From NCBI GenBank assembly GCA_903934325.1, contig CAIZNH010000040.1:1-64000 (forward strand): a DNA stretch of 64,000 nt. Direction: 5' to 3'. Numbering within the stretch: the first letter of the stretch is position 1; each line of letters opens with the position of its first letter. The translations under genes were made by a program, and so were the position numbers. The stretch comes from an uncultured Alphaproteobacteria bacterium (lineage in GTDB: Bacteria > Pseudomonadota > Alphaproteobacteria > Sphingomonadales > Sphingomonadaceae). Under the pieces are notes generated by a model. That model saw only the letters and a list, made by a program, of their open reading frames with translations, had not been told where the DNA came from and did no database searches. Shown here piece by piece: positions 46,746-56,100 of this stretch.

Positions 46746-48695
46746 CTATAGCCCCTCACATACGTTCTGCGCCGCCGTATCGAGGAACGGCGCGAAGGGA
46801 CAATTGACATAGCGCAGCCGCACCTGACGGCTGCCGACCTGCACCAGAATGCGGTCGGCGCGGCGATCGGCAGGCGCATTGCCGAGGCCTCCGCCTGCCC
46901 GCGCTGCGCCATTGTGGAGGCCGAGGAAGCTGATCATGTCGTCCTGATCGATCCCGTCGCCCGACACGCCGATACCGCCCACCAGCTGCCCGCCGCGATA
47001 GACCGGCACCGCGCCGGGGAAGATCTGTATCCCGTTCGCCAGCCGCGAATTGCCGCCTGCGATCTGCGGCAGGCCGGTGCAATTGCGGGGCGTGTCCGCG
47101 CCGCTCGCTCCGGTCACGAAAGCCAGGTGCTGCGCGAGATTGCCGAGCACCAGCGCGCTTTGCAGGCCGGTCGAGAAGGGGTTGAACTGCTGGATCGGGC
47201 GCGAGAGCGGGCCATTGGCCTGGCCCAGCTCGCCATCGGGGAAATAGGGCCGCGCAAGGTTGCCCACGGAACGGTTGGCGATCCCGAATGCGCCCCCCAG
47301 CGCAGCTGGATCGCCAAGGAACGTGCGCGTACGGCTGACGAATTGCGGCACTTCGCCGCCCGCCGCCAGCAGATCATTCGCGGCAAACGTTCCGGAAAAG
47401 AAATTGGCCGTGCGGGCCTTCTGCAAGGACACATCGATACCGAAGATCGGCGCATCGGGCGAACGCACGATGCCCAGCACCCGCCCGCGCGTATCAACGA
47501 GGCTGATCGTCACCTGCGCGCGGCTGTCGAGCGGCTGGCGGATCTGCGCGCGCGCGCGGCTCATGATGGTGAAGGCTTCCTCGAGGATCGCCTGCGCCTC
47601 GCCCGAGGTCAGCGGGCTTGCCACATCGCCCGCATCGGTCCCGCCGCGCACCGGGAAACGGTTCGTCCCGGCCCCATTGGTGAGGATGAAGGCATCACGA
47701 TTGGAAAACTCGGCCGTGGTCGAGGCACGCACGCCCGAGGCTTCGGTGCCATAGGTCGTGCCTGCAACCAGCCCGGCGCCGGTGTAATAGCCCGTCACCG
47801 GCACCAGCGCGCCAGCCGTACCGGCAAAGGTCGCGCCCGCGACATTGCCGATCTGGGAATATTCGACATCGGTGTAGCGCAGGCTCGTGCCGTCCGCCGT
47901 GATGCGGTCTGCCCGCACGCCGACCGGCGCTTCAAAGCCGACAGTCCCGGCCAGCGCGATGGCCTCGTCGACGTCATTGTCGCGGTCGAGCACATTGGGA
48001 TCGAAGCCATAGACCCCGTCGGCGATCACGCCGATACCGCCGACCACCACGCCGTTCTGGTAGAGCGGAAAGCCGCCCGGATCGGCTGCGAGGCCGAGGG
48101 GCGAGCGCTTGGGGCCGATCAGCCCGTCACTGGCGCGCGCGGCAAGATCGGAGCACGGCAGCTGGCTGAACTGCACGCCGAACAGGGGGCCGCTTTCCAG
48201 CCCGGGCGTGGTCGGCGCGGGCGGGAAGTGCTCCTGCACGATGAAGCTTGCCGTGCGGCTGGAAAAGGCATTGCCGCCGCTCGAGAGATAGGCCCCAGTG
48301 ATCGCCTTCGCGATGGCCGCCCCGGCGCTGGGGATGGTGAGCCCCTGCACGTCGATGTTCTGGCCATTGGGTGCATTGGAAATGCGCGCCGTCGCCGCGG
48401 CTCCCGGCATGGCGAAGACGGCAAGGACATTGCCGACCCGGTCGGTCACCGCGATGGTCGCCGCGACATTGCGCGCACGCGCCTCGGCGGCGGCCTGGGC
48501 GATGATCTGGCCGACTTCAGTGGTCGAGAGGCTTTCGGCTGCCGGCACGGCAAAGACGCCAGCCGTCGGCGGAGTGACAGGCGGCGTGGTTCCGCCCCCG
48601 GTCGATCCGCCGCCGCTGCTGCTGCCCCCGCCCCCGCAAGAGCCGAGCACCAGCGCCGCGCCCGCAATCCAGCCTGTCCTCGCCCCCCAGCGCAT
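46746..48695 (-). CDS. GlcG/HbpS-like lipoprotein with two heme-binding-type domains
   Basis: 649 residues. A lipoprotein signal ends in L17-G-S-C20, followed by a Gly/Ser and Pro/Thr linker. Two copies of the GlcG/HbpS (DUF336) fold are visible: VGQIIAQAAAEARARNVAATIAVTDRVGNVLAVFAMPG with GLTIPSAGAAIAKAITGAYLSSGGNAFSSRTASFIVQEHFP and VGGIGVIADG, then AQAILEEAFTIMSRARAQIRQPLDSRAQVTISLVDTRGRVLGIVRSPDAP with LVGGIGVSGDGIDQDD. HbpS binds heme and serves as an extracellular redox or heme sensor. Here each domain is enlarged by long insertions. It lies 2 bp after the pentaheme gene and 2 bp before the barrel gene, so it belongs to the same envelope complex or its heme supply. Confidence 0.8.
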   Translation of the reverse strand: MRWGARTGWIAGAALVLGSCGGGGSSSGGGSTGGGTTPPVTPPTAGVFAVPAAESLSTTEVGQIIAQAAAEARARNVAATIAVTDRVGNVLAVFAMPGAAATARISNAPNGQNIDVQGLTIPSAGAAIAKAITGAYLSSGGNAFSSRTASFIVQEHFPPAPTTPGLESGPLFGVQFSQLPCSDLAARASDGLIGPKRSPLGLAADPGGFPLYQNGVVVGGIGVIADGVYGFDPNVLDRDNDVDEAIALAGTVGFEAPVGVRADRITADGTSLRYTDVEYSQIGNVAGATFAGTAGALVPVTGYYTGAGLVAGTTYGTEASGVRASTTAEFSNRDAFILTNGAGTNRFPVRGGTDAGDVASPLTSGEAQAILEEAFTIMSRARAQIRQPLDSRAQVTISLVDTRGRVLGIVRSPDAPIFGIDVSLQKARTANFFSGTFAANDLLAAGGEVPQFVSRTRTFLGDPAALGGAFGIANRSVGNLARPYFPDGELGQANGPLSRPIQQFNPFSTGLQSALVLGNLAQHLAFVTGASGADTPRNCTGLPQIAGGNSRLANGIQIFPGAVPVYRGGQLVGGIGVSGDGIDQDDMISFLGLHNGAARAGGGLGNAPADRRADRILVQVGSRQVRLRYVNCPFAPFLDTAAQNVCEGL

Positions 48696-48697
48696 CG

Positions 48698-50083
48698 CTA
48701 TTGCAACCTTCCGATCGCGCCCGCTGCCGATTTCAGCGCGGTGCGGAAGTCGGCCGGACGATAGGCGTTGGGCTCCTCCACCGCCTTGTAGGCGCGGGCG
48801 ATGTCGCCGCGGATCCCGGCTGCCGCGCCTTGGGTGACGCGGCCTTCCTTGACCAGCGCATTCAGCAGCGTGTCGATCGCCATCACCGCCTGCACCGATC
48901 CGGCATAGTCGGTAAAGCGCGGGGAAGTCGCCTCGCCGGCAATCATGCCGACGACCTTGAAGGCTTCGGCCCCGCCATAGTTGCGGGCCGAGAGCGCATC
49001 GGACAGAGCGCCTGCGCGGGCAGACAGGGTCTGCGCAGCGGTGCGGGCCTCGGCCGGGCCAGCGCCCATCGCCTTGTGGAAGTCGCGCGCAGCCGCCTGG
49101 AAGGCCATGGCCTCGCCCGGCACCAGCGCACTCGCCACCGCCTGCAACATGATGATGTTCTCGTCATTGAAGGGCGGGTTGCCAAAGGGGATCGGGCGCG
49201 CGGGATTGGCCTCGAAGGTCAGCTTGCGCTGCGGGCCATCGGTGATCGTGCGGTGGCACGAATGGCAGTCGTAGAAATAGAACTGCGGGAAGGCGCCCTG
49301 CATCGCGAACTTGGGCTGGGCGAAGAGCGAGGTGGCGCGGCGCACCGCTTCGGCCTGCCCCACCGCCCAGAACCGCACCGCGCTCGGCGCCGATTTGCGG
49401 CGGGTGTAATCGGCATCGACATTGTGGTGCTGCTGCAATGCGCTGAACAGATCGAGCTCGAAGGACACGCGCGGGTGGCCGGCGGCCATCATCGAATGGG
49501 TGACGAACTGCCCGGGCTTGGACGAGCCATAGTGGCAATCAAGGCACACTCCCGCGCGCGCCTTGGGATTGTCGAGCGGGGTCATGCCGGCAGCGATGTT
49601 GGAGGCATGGGTGGCCGGCAGGGCATAGTGTTCGGCCAGCCAGCCGCCACCCGAGGGGCCGTGGCAGCTCTCGCAGCCGACCCCGTCGGTCAGCGTGAAC
49701 TTGGGACCGCGCTGGTCTGCGGGAGCGAAAGTGGAATGGCAGCCGAGGCAGGCCGGGGCCTGTGTGGCATTACCGAGCCCGAGGCTCGCGGCGATCTGCT
49801 GCCCGCGGCGACCGGCAAGGACCGAATAGGCACGGCTGTGCGCGCCGCTGGCCGAAGACGGCTCCTGCCAGGTCGCGATCTCGTCCTGCCGGACAACCGC
49901 GCCATTGCCCTCGGCCCTCCCGTGACAGGTGGAACCCGCGCAGCTGGCTACGCCTTCGAAGGTCGGATTGCCGATGGCGGTGGAAGCGGGATAGAGCACG
50001 GCAAGGCCGAGAACCGCAAGCAGACGCACAACTTGCGGCCTGCCAAGAAGGCCAGCGACCCGTTTCGCGACAACTCCCGTCAT
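48698..50083 (-). CDS. Pentaheme cytochrome c (c554-like), one CX4CH motif
   Basis: 461 residues. A signal peptide (hydrophobic core VRLLAVLGLAVLYPAS) precedes one CX4CH motif (SCAGSTCHGR) and four CxxCH motifs: CLGCH, CESCH, CLDCH, CHSCH. The segments around them (GVGCESCHGPSGGWLAEHY-type and GVCLDCHYGSSKPGQFVTHSMMAAGHPRVSFELD) match the cytochrome c554/c' domain. The C-terminal ~150 residues are helical, without heme. It is the first gene of the minus-strand cytochrome operon. The ATG at 50083 is preceded by a GGGGGGAT stretch; an ATG at 50137 gives an 18-residue longer form. Likely a periplasmic carrier. Confidence 0.85.
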   Translation of the reverse strand: MTGVVAKRVAGLLGRPQVVRLLAVLGLAVLYPASTAIGNPTFEGVASCAGSTCHGRAEGNGAVVRQDEIATWQEPSSASGAHSRAYSVLAGRRGQQIAASLGLGNATQAPACLGCHSTFAPADQRGPKFTLTDGVGCESCHGPSGGGWLAEHYALPATHASNIAAGMTPLDNPKARAGVCLDCHYGSSKPGQFVTHSMMAAGHPRVSFELDLFSALQQHHNVDADYTRRKSAPSAVRFWAVGQAEAVRRATSLFAQPKFAMQGAFPQFYFYDCHSCHRTITDGPQRKLTFEANPARPIPFGNPPFNDENIIMLQAVASALVPGEAMAFQAAARDFHKAMGAGPAEARTAAQTLSARAGALSDALSARNYGGAEAFKVVGMIAGEATSPRFTDYAGSVQAVMAIDTLLNALVKEGRVTQGAAAGIRGDIARAYKAVEEPNAYRPADFRTALKSAAGAIGRLQ

Positions 50084-50296
50084 CCCATCCCCCCCGAGAT
50101 GCCTTACCGCCAAACCATCCGGCGAGCCGGATCGCACGCCGTGCAGGCTAGCAAGCCCGGCACACCCGCGCTTGTAGAGCCGCGTCAGGAATAAACCCGA
50201 GCCTCGACTCCCCCGTCAAGCCGACCCGCACCCCTTGTCCCAATTGTGCGGGCCCGATGCAACAGGCAATCCGCGCTTTTTCGCGCGCAGCTGCGC
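50084..50296. other. Intergenic promoter region of the cytochrome operon
   Basis: 213 bp without a gene. It holds the candidate promoter at 50190-50219, and a GC-rich inverted repeat near 50270-50297 that may end the upstream signalling operon. Nothing else recognisable. Confidence 0.5.
50190..50219 (-). promoter_or_regulatory. Candidate promoter of the pentaheme-to-decaheme operon
   Basis: On the minus strand TTGACG (50219-50214) and TTTATT (50195-50190) are 18 bp apart, about 105 bp before the start codon. A good -35 and a fair -10 for sigma-70. Confidence 0.4.
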
Positions 50297-51046
50297 TTAA
50301 CCGGCCGCTTCGGCCGAAGCCTCCATACTCGCACCCAGCGCTTCGAGCTGCACGGTGCAGCCCTTGGCGATCAGCGCCTCGGCCAGCGCATCGGGCGCGG
50401 CGTAGTCTTCGGCCAGCAACACAAAGCTCAATTGCGCGCTGGTGGCGCCGTCGGGGGCGGTGATCATGTAGTGGCTGCCCTCGGCAATCGGCAGGCGCGC
50501 CGGATCGAGCGCGGCAACAGTCACGGTATCGTCGAAGGTCACCTCGGCCTCTGTGCCCGGCGTCGCGCCATGGGCAGCGATGCGGTAGGTCGCCGTGCCC
50601 TCGGTCCCCGGCCGCCACAGGCGCACGGTCGCCAGATCATAGAGGCAGATCGTGCCCGAGCGGTTCACATCGACATACCAGAGGTTGGGATTGCTCGGGA
50701 CGGCATCGGTATCGCCGCGCACCGCCCCAGTGCGCACGCGGGTCGCGGCGCGCTTGCGGGTGAGCGAGGCAAAGCGGTCCGAGGCGACCTGCGGACGATC
50801 GCCGACGCGGAAGGTGCCCGCGCCCTTGATCACGCGCGTGCCTTCGGCGGTGAGCACGGTCACCACGTCGCCCGCCTTCAGCGTGATCGAGGCATTGTCA
50901 TCGAGCTTGGTGCCGACAGGATATCTGACCGCAGAAGGCCCGGTGGACTTCACAACCACGCCGGCGACCGCCACGACCGGCAGGGCCAGAGCCGCACTGC
51001 CAAGCGCAAGCGCCGCACAAACCCGCTTCAATTTAGCCGAGAACAT
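50297..51046 (-). CDS. Exported protein with a FecR/SH3-like N-terminal region
   Basis: 249 residues. A signal peptide (about 1-28) is followed by a beta-rich region VVVKSTGPSAVRYPVGTKLDDNASITLKAGDVVTVLTAEGTRVIKGAGTFRVG, the pattern of FecR- or SH3-like periplasmic domains, then a second beta-rich half (LWYVDVNRSGTICLYDLATVRLWRPG ... ATYRIAAHGATPG) and a C-terminal helix. The ATG at 51046 has GGAGGAAC directly upstream and overlaps the cyclase gene by 14 bp, so the two are coupled. Proteins of this kind recur beside CHASE2 cyclases and CHAT proteins and may feed a periplasmic signal into them. No known function. Confidence 0.65.
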   Translation of the reverse strand: MFSAKLKRVCAALALGSAALALPVVAVAGVVVKSTGPSAVRYPVGTKLDDNASITLKAGDVVTVLTAEGTRVIKGAGTFRVGDRPQVASDRFASLTRKRAATRVRTGAVRGDTDAVPSNPNLWYVDVNRSGTICLYDLATVRLWRPGTEGTATYRIAAHGATPGTEAEVTFDDTVTVAALDPARLPIAEGSHYMITAPDGATSAQLSFVLLAEDYAAPDALAEALIAKGCTVQLEALGASMEASAEAAG

Positions 51047-53081
51047 AGGTTCCTCCATCATCGCCATCCTGCATCCGCTTTACCAGATTACGCAAGGCTG
51101 AATCATCCCGATGGCGATCAGCCACCTCTTGCGCAAGCCGGACCGCATCCGCGCGCCAGCCGGCCACCGCATGGGCGCATGCCTCGCTCAGCATCGCCTT
51201 GTCGGCATCGGGGAATTCCGGCGCAGGTTCAAACAGATCGACCGGCTTGGCCCGGCCGCGCAGGACCACGCGGCCCATTTCGCGCCACCAGACCAGCCCC
51301 GAGGCCTCGGCGAACTCGCGGCTCGCCATGACGCTGGATTCGAGCGCCTTGTTGGCGGATTCGAGCCGTGCGGCAGTGTTCATCGAGTCGCCCAATGCGG
51401 TGTACTGGATGCGGGTTGCCCCGCCGAAATTGCCGATCACCGCCTCGCCATAGTGGAGGCCGACGCGGGTCTTGCCGATCTTGGGCAGATCAGGGTCCAT
51501 CGCGGCGACTTCGGCGCGGAAGGCCTCGCCCGCCTGCCACAGGGCATAGCCCGCGCGCGCAGCGCGCTCGCCATCGTCCGGACGGCTGATCGGCGCGCCC
51601 CAGAACGCGACCACGGCATCGCCCACGAACTTGTCGATCACCCCGCCATGATCGAGCACGACCTGGCTCAGCATCTCGAGGTAGCGATTGAGCAGCTTGG
51701 CCACCATTTCCGGCGCGATCGCGTGGCTCATCTTGGTGAAGCCCTCAAGATCGCTGAACAACACGAAGATCGCGCGCTTCTCGCCGCCCAGCGAAAGCAG
51801 CTCGGGCTTGTCGATGATCGCCTGGGCAATGTCGCGCGGGATATACTTGCCGAGCGCGCTGGCGGCGAAATTGCGCTGCACCGCGCCAGCCGCACGGGCG
51901 GCGGATGTGACGGCGGTAAAGGCCATGATCCAGCCGATCAGCCAGCCGAACGCGGGCAAGCCATAGGTGTCGACATCGCGCAGCTGAAGCGCCAGCGGCG
52001 TGCCGATGAAACCGGCGAACAGCACCACCATAAACGGCACAAGCCGCCGTGCCGGCCATTCGAGCAGCGCGGTGAGCGCAGCGGTGAGCACCACCAGAAC
52101 CGCCATCGCCCACAACATCCAGGTGGGAATCGGGGTGAGCATCCGGTTGTCGAGCATCTGCGAGATGATTTCGGCATGGACCGCGATCCCCGCCGGCACC
52201 TCCCCATTGACCGAGGTGAAGGTTGTCTCGACCCGGTCATAGTCGACGATGTCGCCGCCGATCAGGACGTATTTGCCTTTGATCTGCTCGGCCAGGAACG
52301 GCAGAACCTCGGGATCGGGATCGGCGAAAAGATCAATCTGGAGCGAGGGAAACAGCGGCGAGTCGACGAATTTCGGGCGGCGGTAATCGATCGCGCCTTC
52401 ATAGGCCTCGAAGGCCGGTGCGCTCTCCCCCGCATCGGCCAGCAAAGCGCGGCCCAGCAGCGGCGGCAGGCCTTCGACAATGCCCGGCCACACCCGCGTC
52501 GCGCCGAAAGTGTTGTCGAGCCGGATCGAGGCGCGCCGCGACTTGCTGCCGGCCAGTTCGTTCTGGAAGGCTTCGAGATATTGCTGCTGTTCGTAGACGA
52601 TATCGTCGCGGTTGGTGGCAAGGTTGGCATAGGCGACCCCGACGGGGGTCTGCATCGAGCGCAGGGCTTCGATCAGTTCCTCGTCCTCGTCCTGCGGCTG
52701 ATCGAACAGAATGTCGATCCCGATCGCCTTGGCCCCCATGCCATCGATATTGCGCAGTGCCCGGGCGAGCATCCCGCGATCGAGCGGCGAGCGCTTGCGG
52801 GCATTGATCAGGGTCTGATCGGTATAGACCACCAGCACCACGCGGGCGTCCTGCTCGACCAGATCGGCAACGTAATAGGCGCGCAGATCGTAGAAGGCGC
52901 GTTCGGCCTCACTGGTGAGCGGTGTGGGCGTGGAGCCGTCCGGCAGCACCCAGCTGAAGCGCGCGATGAACAACGCGGCGATGATGACGAGGAAGGTGCC
53001 GAGCAGCTGCACCCCGCCCGCCTCGCGGACATTGCGCCAGCCGCGCCGCAGCCAGCCAAAGCCTCGCGCTGCCTCGTTCAT
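51033..53081 (-). CDS. CHASE2-domain adenylate cyclase
   Basis: 682 residues. One membrane helix (25-43), an extracytoplasmic CHASE2 sensor (about 50-315), three membrane helices (321-340, 347-366, 375-395), and a class III cyclase (about 435-600). The catalytic set is complete: metal Asp444 in FSDLEGFT and Asp488 in KFVGDAVVAFWG, substrate Lys484, Asp565 in ALGDSMNTAARLE, and Asn568/Arg572 for transition-state binding. Lys plus Asp at the base-contact positions is the adenine pattern, so it should make cAMP. CHASE2 senses an unknown periplasmic signal. It lies between the exported CHAT protein (20 bp upstream) and the small exported protein. It is the only cyclase in the window. Confidence 0.93.
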   Translation of the reverse strand: MNEAARGFGWLRRGWRNVREAGGVQLLGTFLVIIAALFIARFSWVLPDGSTPTPLTSEAERAFYDLRAYYVADLVEQDARVVLVVYTDQTLINARKRSPLDRGMLARALRNIDGMGAKAIGIDILFDQPQDEDEELIEALRSMQTPVGVAYANLATNRDDIVYEQQQYLEAFQNELAGSKSRRASIRLDNTFGATRVWPGIVEGLPPLLGRALLADAGESAPAFEAYEGAIDYRRPKFVDSPLFPSLQIDLFADPDPEVLPFLAEQIKGKYVLIGGDIVDYDRVETTFTSVNGEVPAGIAVHAEIISQMLDNRMLTPIPTWMLWAMAVLVVLTAALTALLEWPARRLVPFMVVLFAGFIGTPLALQLRDVDTYGLPAFGWLIGWIMAFTAVTSAARAAGAVQRNFAASALGKYIPRDIAQAIIDKPELLSLGGEKRAIFVLFSDLEGFTKMSHAIAPEMVAKLLNRYLEMLSQVVLDHGGVIDKFVGDAVVAFWGAPISRPDDGERAARAGYALWQAGEAFRAEVAAMDPDLPKIGKTRVGLHYGEAVIGNFGGATRIQYTALGDSMNTAARLESANKALESSVMASREFAEASGLVWWREMGRVVLRGRAKPVDLFEPAPEFPDADKAMLSEACAHAVAGWRADAVRLAQEVADRHRDDSALRNLVKRMQDGDDGGTYVLG

Positions 53082-53102
53082 CAGGTGCGACCCTCGATCC
53101 GG

Positions 53103-56100
53103 TCAGCGCGCAAGCTTGGCCGCGCCGTCACCGACCACGGCAAAAGCCGACCAGTAGAACGGGTGCGAGGTTTCCGGATCGTCCATCAGCGCGACCTGCG
53201 AGGCCCGCAGCGCTTCGGCGGTCTCCGTGCCGTCGCCTGCAAACAGACCCGAGATCAGCCGCCCGGTGGCATTGAAATCATCGGGCACCGGCCAGTGGCT
53301 GGCGAGCACCGTGCGCCCGCCCGCACCCACAAAGGCGCGCACCAGCCCGTCGAGCGCAAACTCGCCGCCGCTGGTGACGCCCGCCTCGCGGGTCGCGCCG
53401 ACCGTGGCGCTACCGGCGGTATCGCAGGCCGACAGGATCACGAGGTCAGCATCGATCCGGAGGCCGAAGATCTCCGAGAAGCTCAGCAAGCCGTCCGAAC
53501 CTGCGGCCGCATCGAAGCTCGTCACCAGCGCGGGACGCGGGGGACATTCGGGCTGCGGCGCCGTCACCAGACCATGGGTGGCAAAGTGCAGGATGCGGAA
53601 GTTCGCAAGCTCGCCCAGCCCCATGATCGCGGTGTCGGAGAAGGCATTCTCGGTCAGCACGCTGGCGGTCTCGCCGAAGCGCGTGGCCGCTTCGCGCAGC
53701 TCGGTCGCCTTGATCGGATTGGCCCAGATATTGGGCGACCACTGGCACTTGTCGCCCGCTGCCACAGCCGCCGCCATCCGTGCAGCGCCCGGCGAATCCG
53801 TGCCGACCGGCGCGTTTTCGCCAAGCCCGATATAGGCGCGCTTGGCACTGGACGGACGCGCGGCGCGCACATCGCGGAAAGCCGAGGCCGCCACCGAGGT
53901 GCTGATCTCCGCCGTCCGGCCCAGCCAGGCCGTTCCGCGGAAGTCATATTCGTCCGGGTTCTTGCCGGCCATCCGCGCCTTGTAGGCCGCGACGCTGGCA
54001 TCATCGGTGACCAGCAGGTTGATCGGCAGCTTGAGCAGCGCGCCGTCGGGTTCGAACACGATATGTTGGAGCTTGGGCAGCTGCTCGCCCACCGGGGCAA
54101 ACAGGCGGACATAAAGCTCGCGCGAACGTTCGACGTCGAAGGGATAGGTCAGCACCTGACCGCCTTCGATCACCGCGATGCTCTCGCGAATCTTGCCCAC
54201 CAGCGCTTCCAGTTCCGCCGGCGTGGCATCGGCGCGCCACACCTTCACGTCACCGGTGGTGGCATAAAGGACGTAGGTGTCGCGCTCGAGCGTCACCAGC
54301 TTCACATAGGCCTCGCCCGGCTTCAGCACGCCCTGCAGGTCGGCGAGCGTGATGCCCTGCTCGGTCACCGCACGGTAGCGGGGGAAGGCCGCGAGCTTTT
54401 CGAGCACTTCGGCCTGCTGCTGCTGCAATTGTTCGAGCCGCTGGCGGCGATCGGCAATCAGCGCGGTCTGCTGCGCGGTTTGCTGCGGCGCCGATTCCAG
54501 ATCAAGCAAGGCAATGCGCTGCTGTTCGATCCCGCGTCCGAGGTTGGTGGCGGTGCGGAACATCTGCGCCGCCTCGTCGCTGCCGCCCGAAAGTTCGCGC
54601 GCGAGCGCTGCCTGGGTCTGGGCAAGGCCCGGGCGCAGGAGCAGCTGGCTGGCGGCAAACAGATCGCTCGCCGCCTCGCCGCTGGGCGATTTGCCGTCGG
54701 TCAGCAGCGCGAAATAGGGGGTCAGCAGATTGCGCAAGGAGGGCATCGCCCGCCCGCGCGCACCCTTCACGATTTCGCGGTAGATGCCCAGCGCGTCATC
54801 GCGCCGGCCGCCGCGGGCATAGAAGCCGGCGAGCTGGGCACGGGCGCTGTCGAGCACCGGAGCATCGGGATAGGTCGCGGCCAGCAGCGCGATGCCCTGC
54901 TGGTGCAGGCGTTCGGCCTCGGCCGACTGGCCCGATCGTTCGGACACTTCGGCCAGTTCGCCCAGCACCTGCGCGCGCAGCCAGGCCATCGACACGACCC
55001 GGCCACCGCGCACTTCGCCCAGCGTCGCTTCGGCCTGACGCAGGAGCGCGGTCGTCTCGCCCGGGCGGCCGAGCAGTCGCAGCGTCGTCGCCTTGAGATA
55101 GGCATGCTGGCCATCGAGCAGCTTGGCGCGCTCGGGCGGGGTCAGGCCGCTGCTGAAGGCGCCAGCAATCCGCTCGTTCTCGCTTGCCAGCTGGCCGGCC
55201 ATCGAAGCCCCGATACGCAGAGAACGCAGGTCTTCGACATCCGTGAAGTTTGCCGTCACCGGCCGGTCAAGAATGGCGAGCGCCGCGGAGGCCTTGCGCT
55301 GGTTGAGCGCGTCCATCGCCTCGTAGTTGCGCAGCTGACGGGACAGCACGGGGCTGGCCGCCATCTCCGCGCGGCTGGCTGCAAACAGCCGGCGCGCCTC
55401 GGCAAAATTGCCGAGATTGGATTGCTGCAAGGCGCTGTTGAGCCGCGCCTCGATCGCGCCCGGTCCGACCAGCGCCGCCGAGGACACGGCGAAGAATTCG
55501 GCCGCCTCGGCGAAATTGCCGGCATTGCTGAGACGATAGGCCTCCACCAAGGCCTGATCGGTATCGATCGCTTCGGCCTGCTGGCGGGCAAAGGCGAGAT
55601 CATCCATCGCGTTGGTGAGCGGGATCTCAACCGCGCCGGGCACCACCTTATCGCCGGCCAGAGAAGCAAGCCCGAGTTCGAGCGCCTTGGCATAGGCCAT
55701 AAGGCCCGTTGCAGCATAAATCCGCCCACCGCGCGTGCCGATCAGCAGATCGTTGCGGATTGTGCTGCCCTGCCGCGCGCAGGCAAAGCGCCGCGTGCCA
55801 TTCAGACCGGGCAAATCAGCCGCGGCTGCCTCCTCAGGTTTACAGGCCAGATCCTTGCCGACAAACTGCTGGACGTCACTGTCGCCTTCCTTTGTCTTGA
55901 CGACCCATAGCGTGCCGACCGGCCGCGCCGCATCCCGGCAGATGATCGAATAGCGCCGGTCGAACAGCCCCGCGCCCTGTTCGGGGGCGAGAATTTGCGC
56001 CTCGCATAGCCCGTTCGAACCGATCGGGAAGGTATCGCGCAAGGCGATGCTGCCCTGCTTCTGATCCCGCGCAATCCCCGGCGTAGCCGATAGCAACGCG

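Noticed and set aside
37896..48695. Classical MtrCAB or PioAB metal-oxidation/reduction operon
   Set aside because: Heme motifs and a barrel are present, but no protein shows MtrA-, MtrB- or MtrC-specific features that I can recognise, so the known name was not used.
51111..55910. Plus-strand frame of 1,599 codons opposite the cyclase and CHAT genes
   Set aside because: It spans two real minus-strand genes and their junction; composition is Arg/His/Gly-rich and no ribosome binding site or domain is seen.
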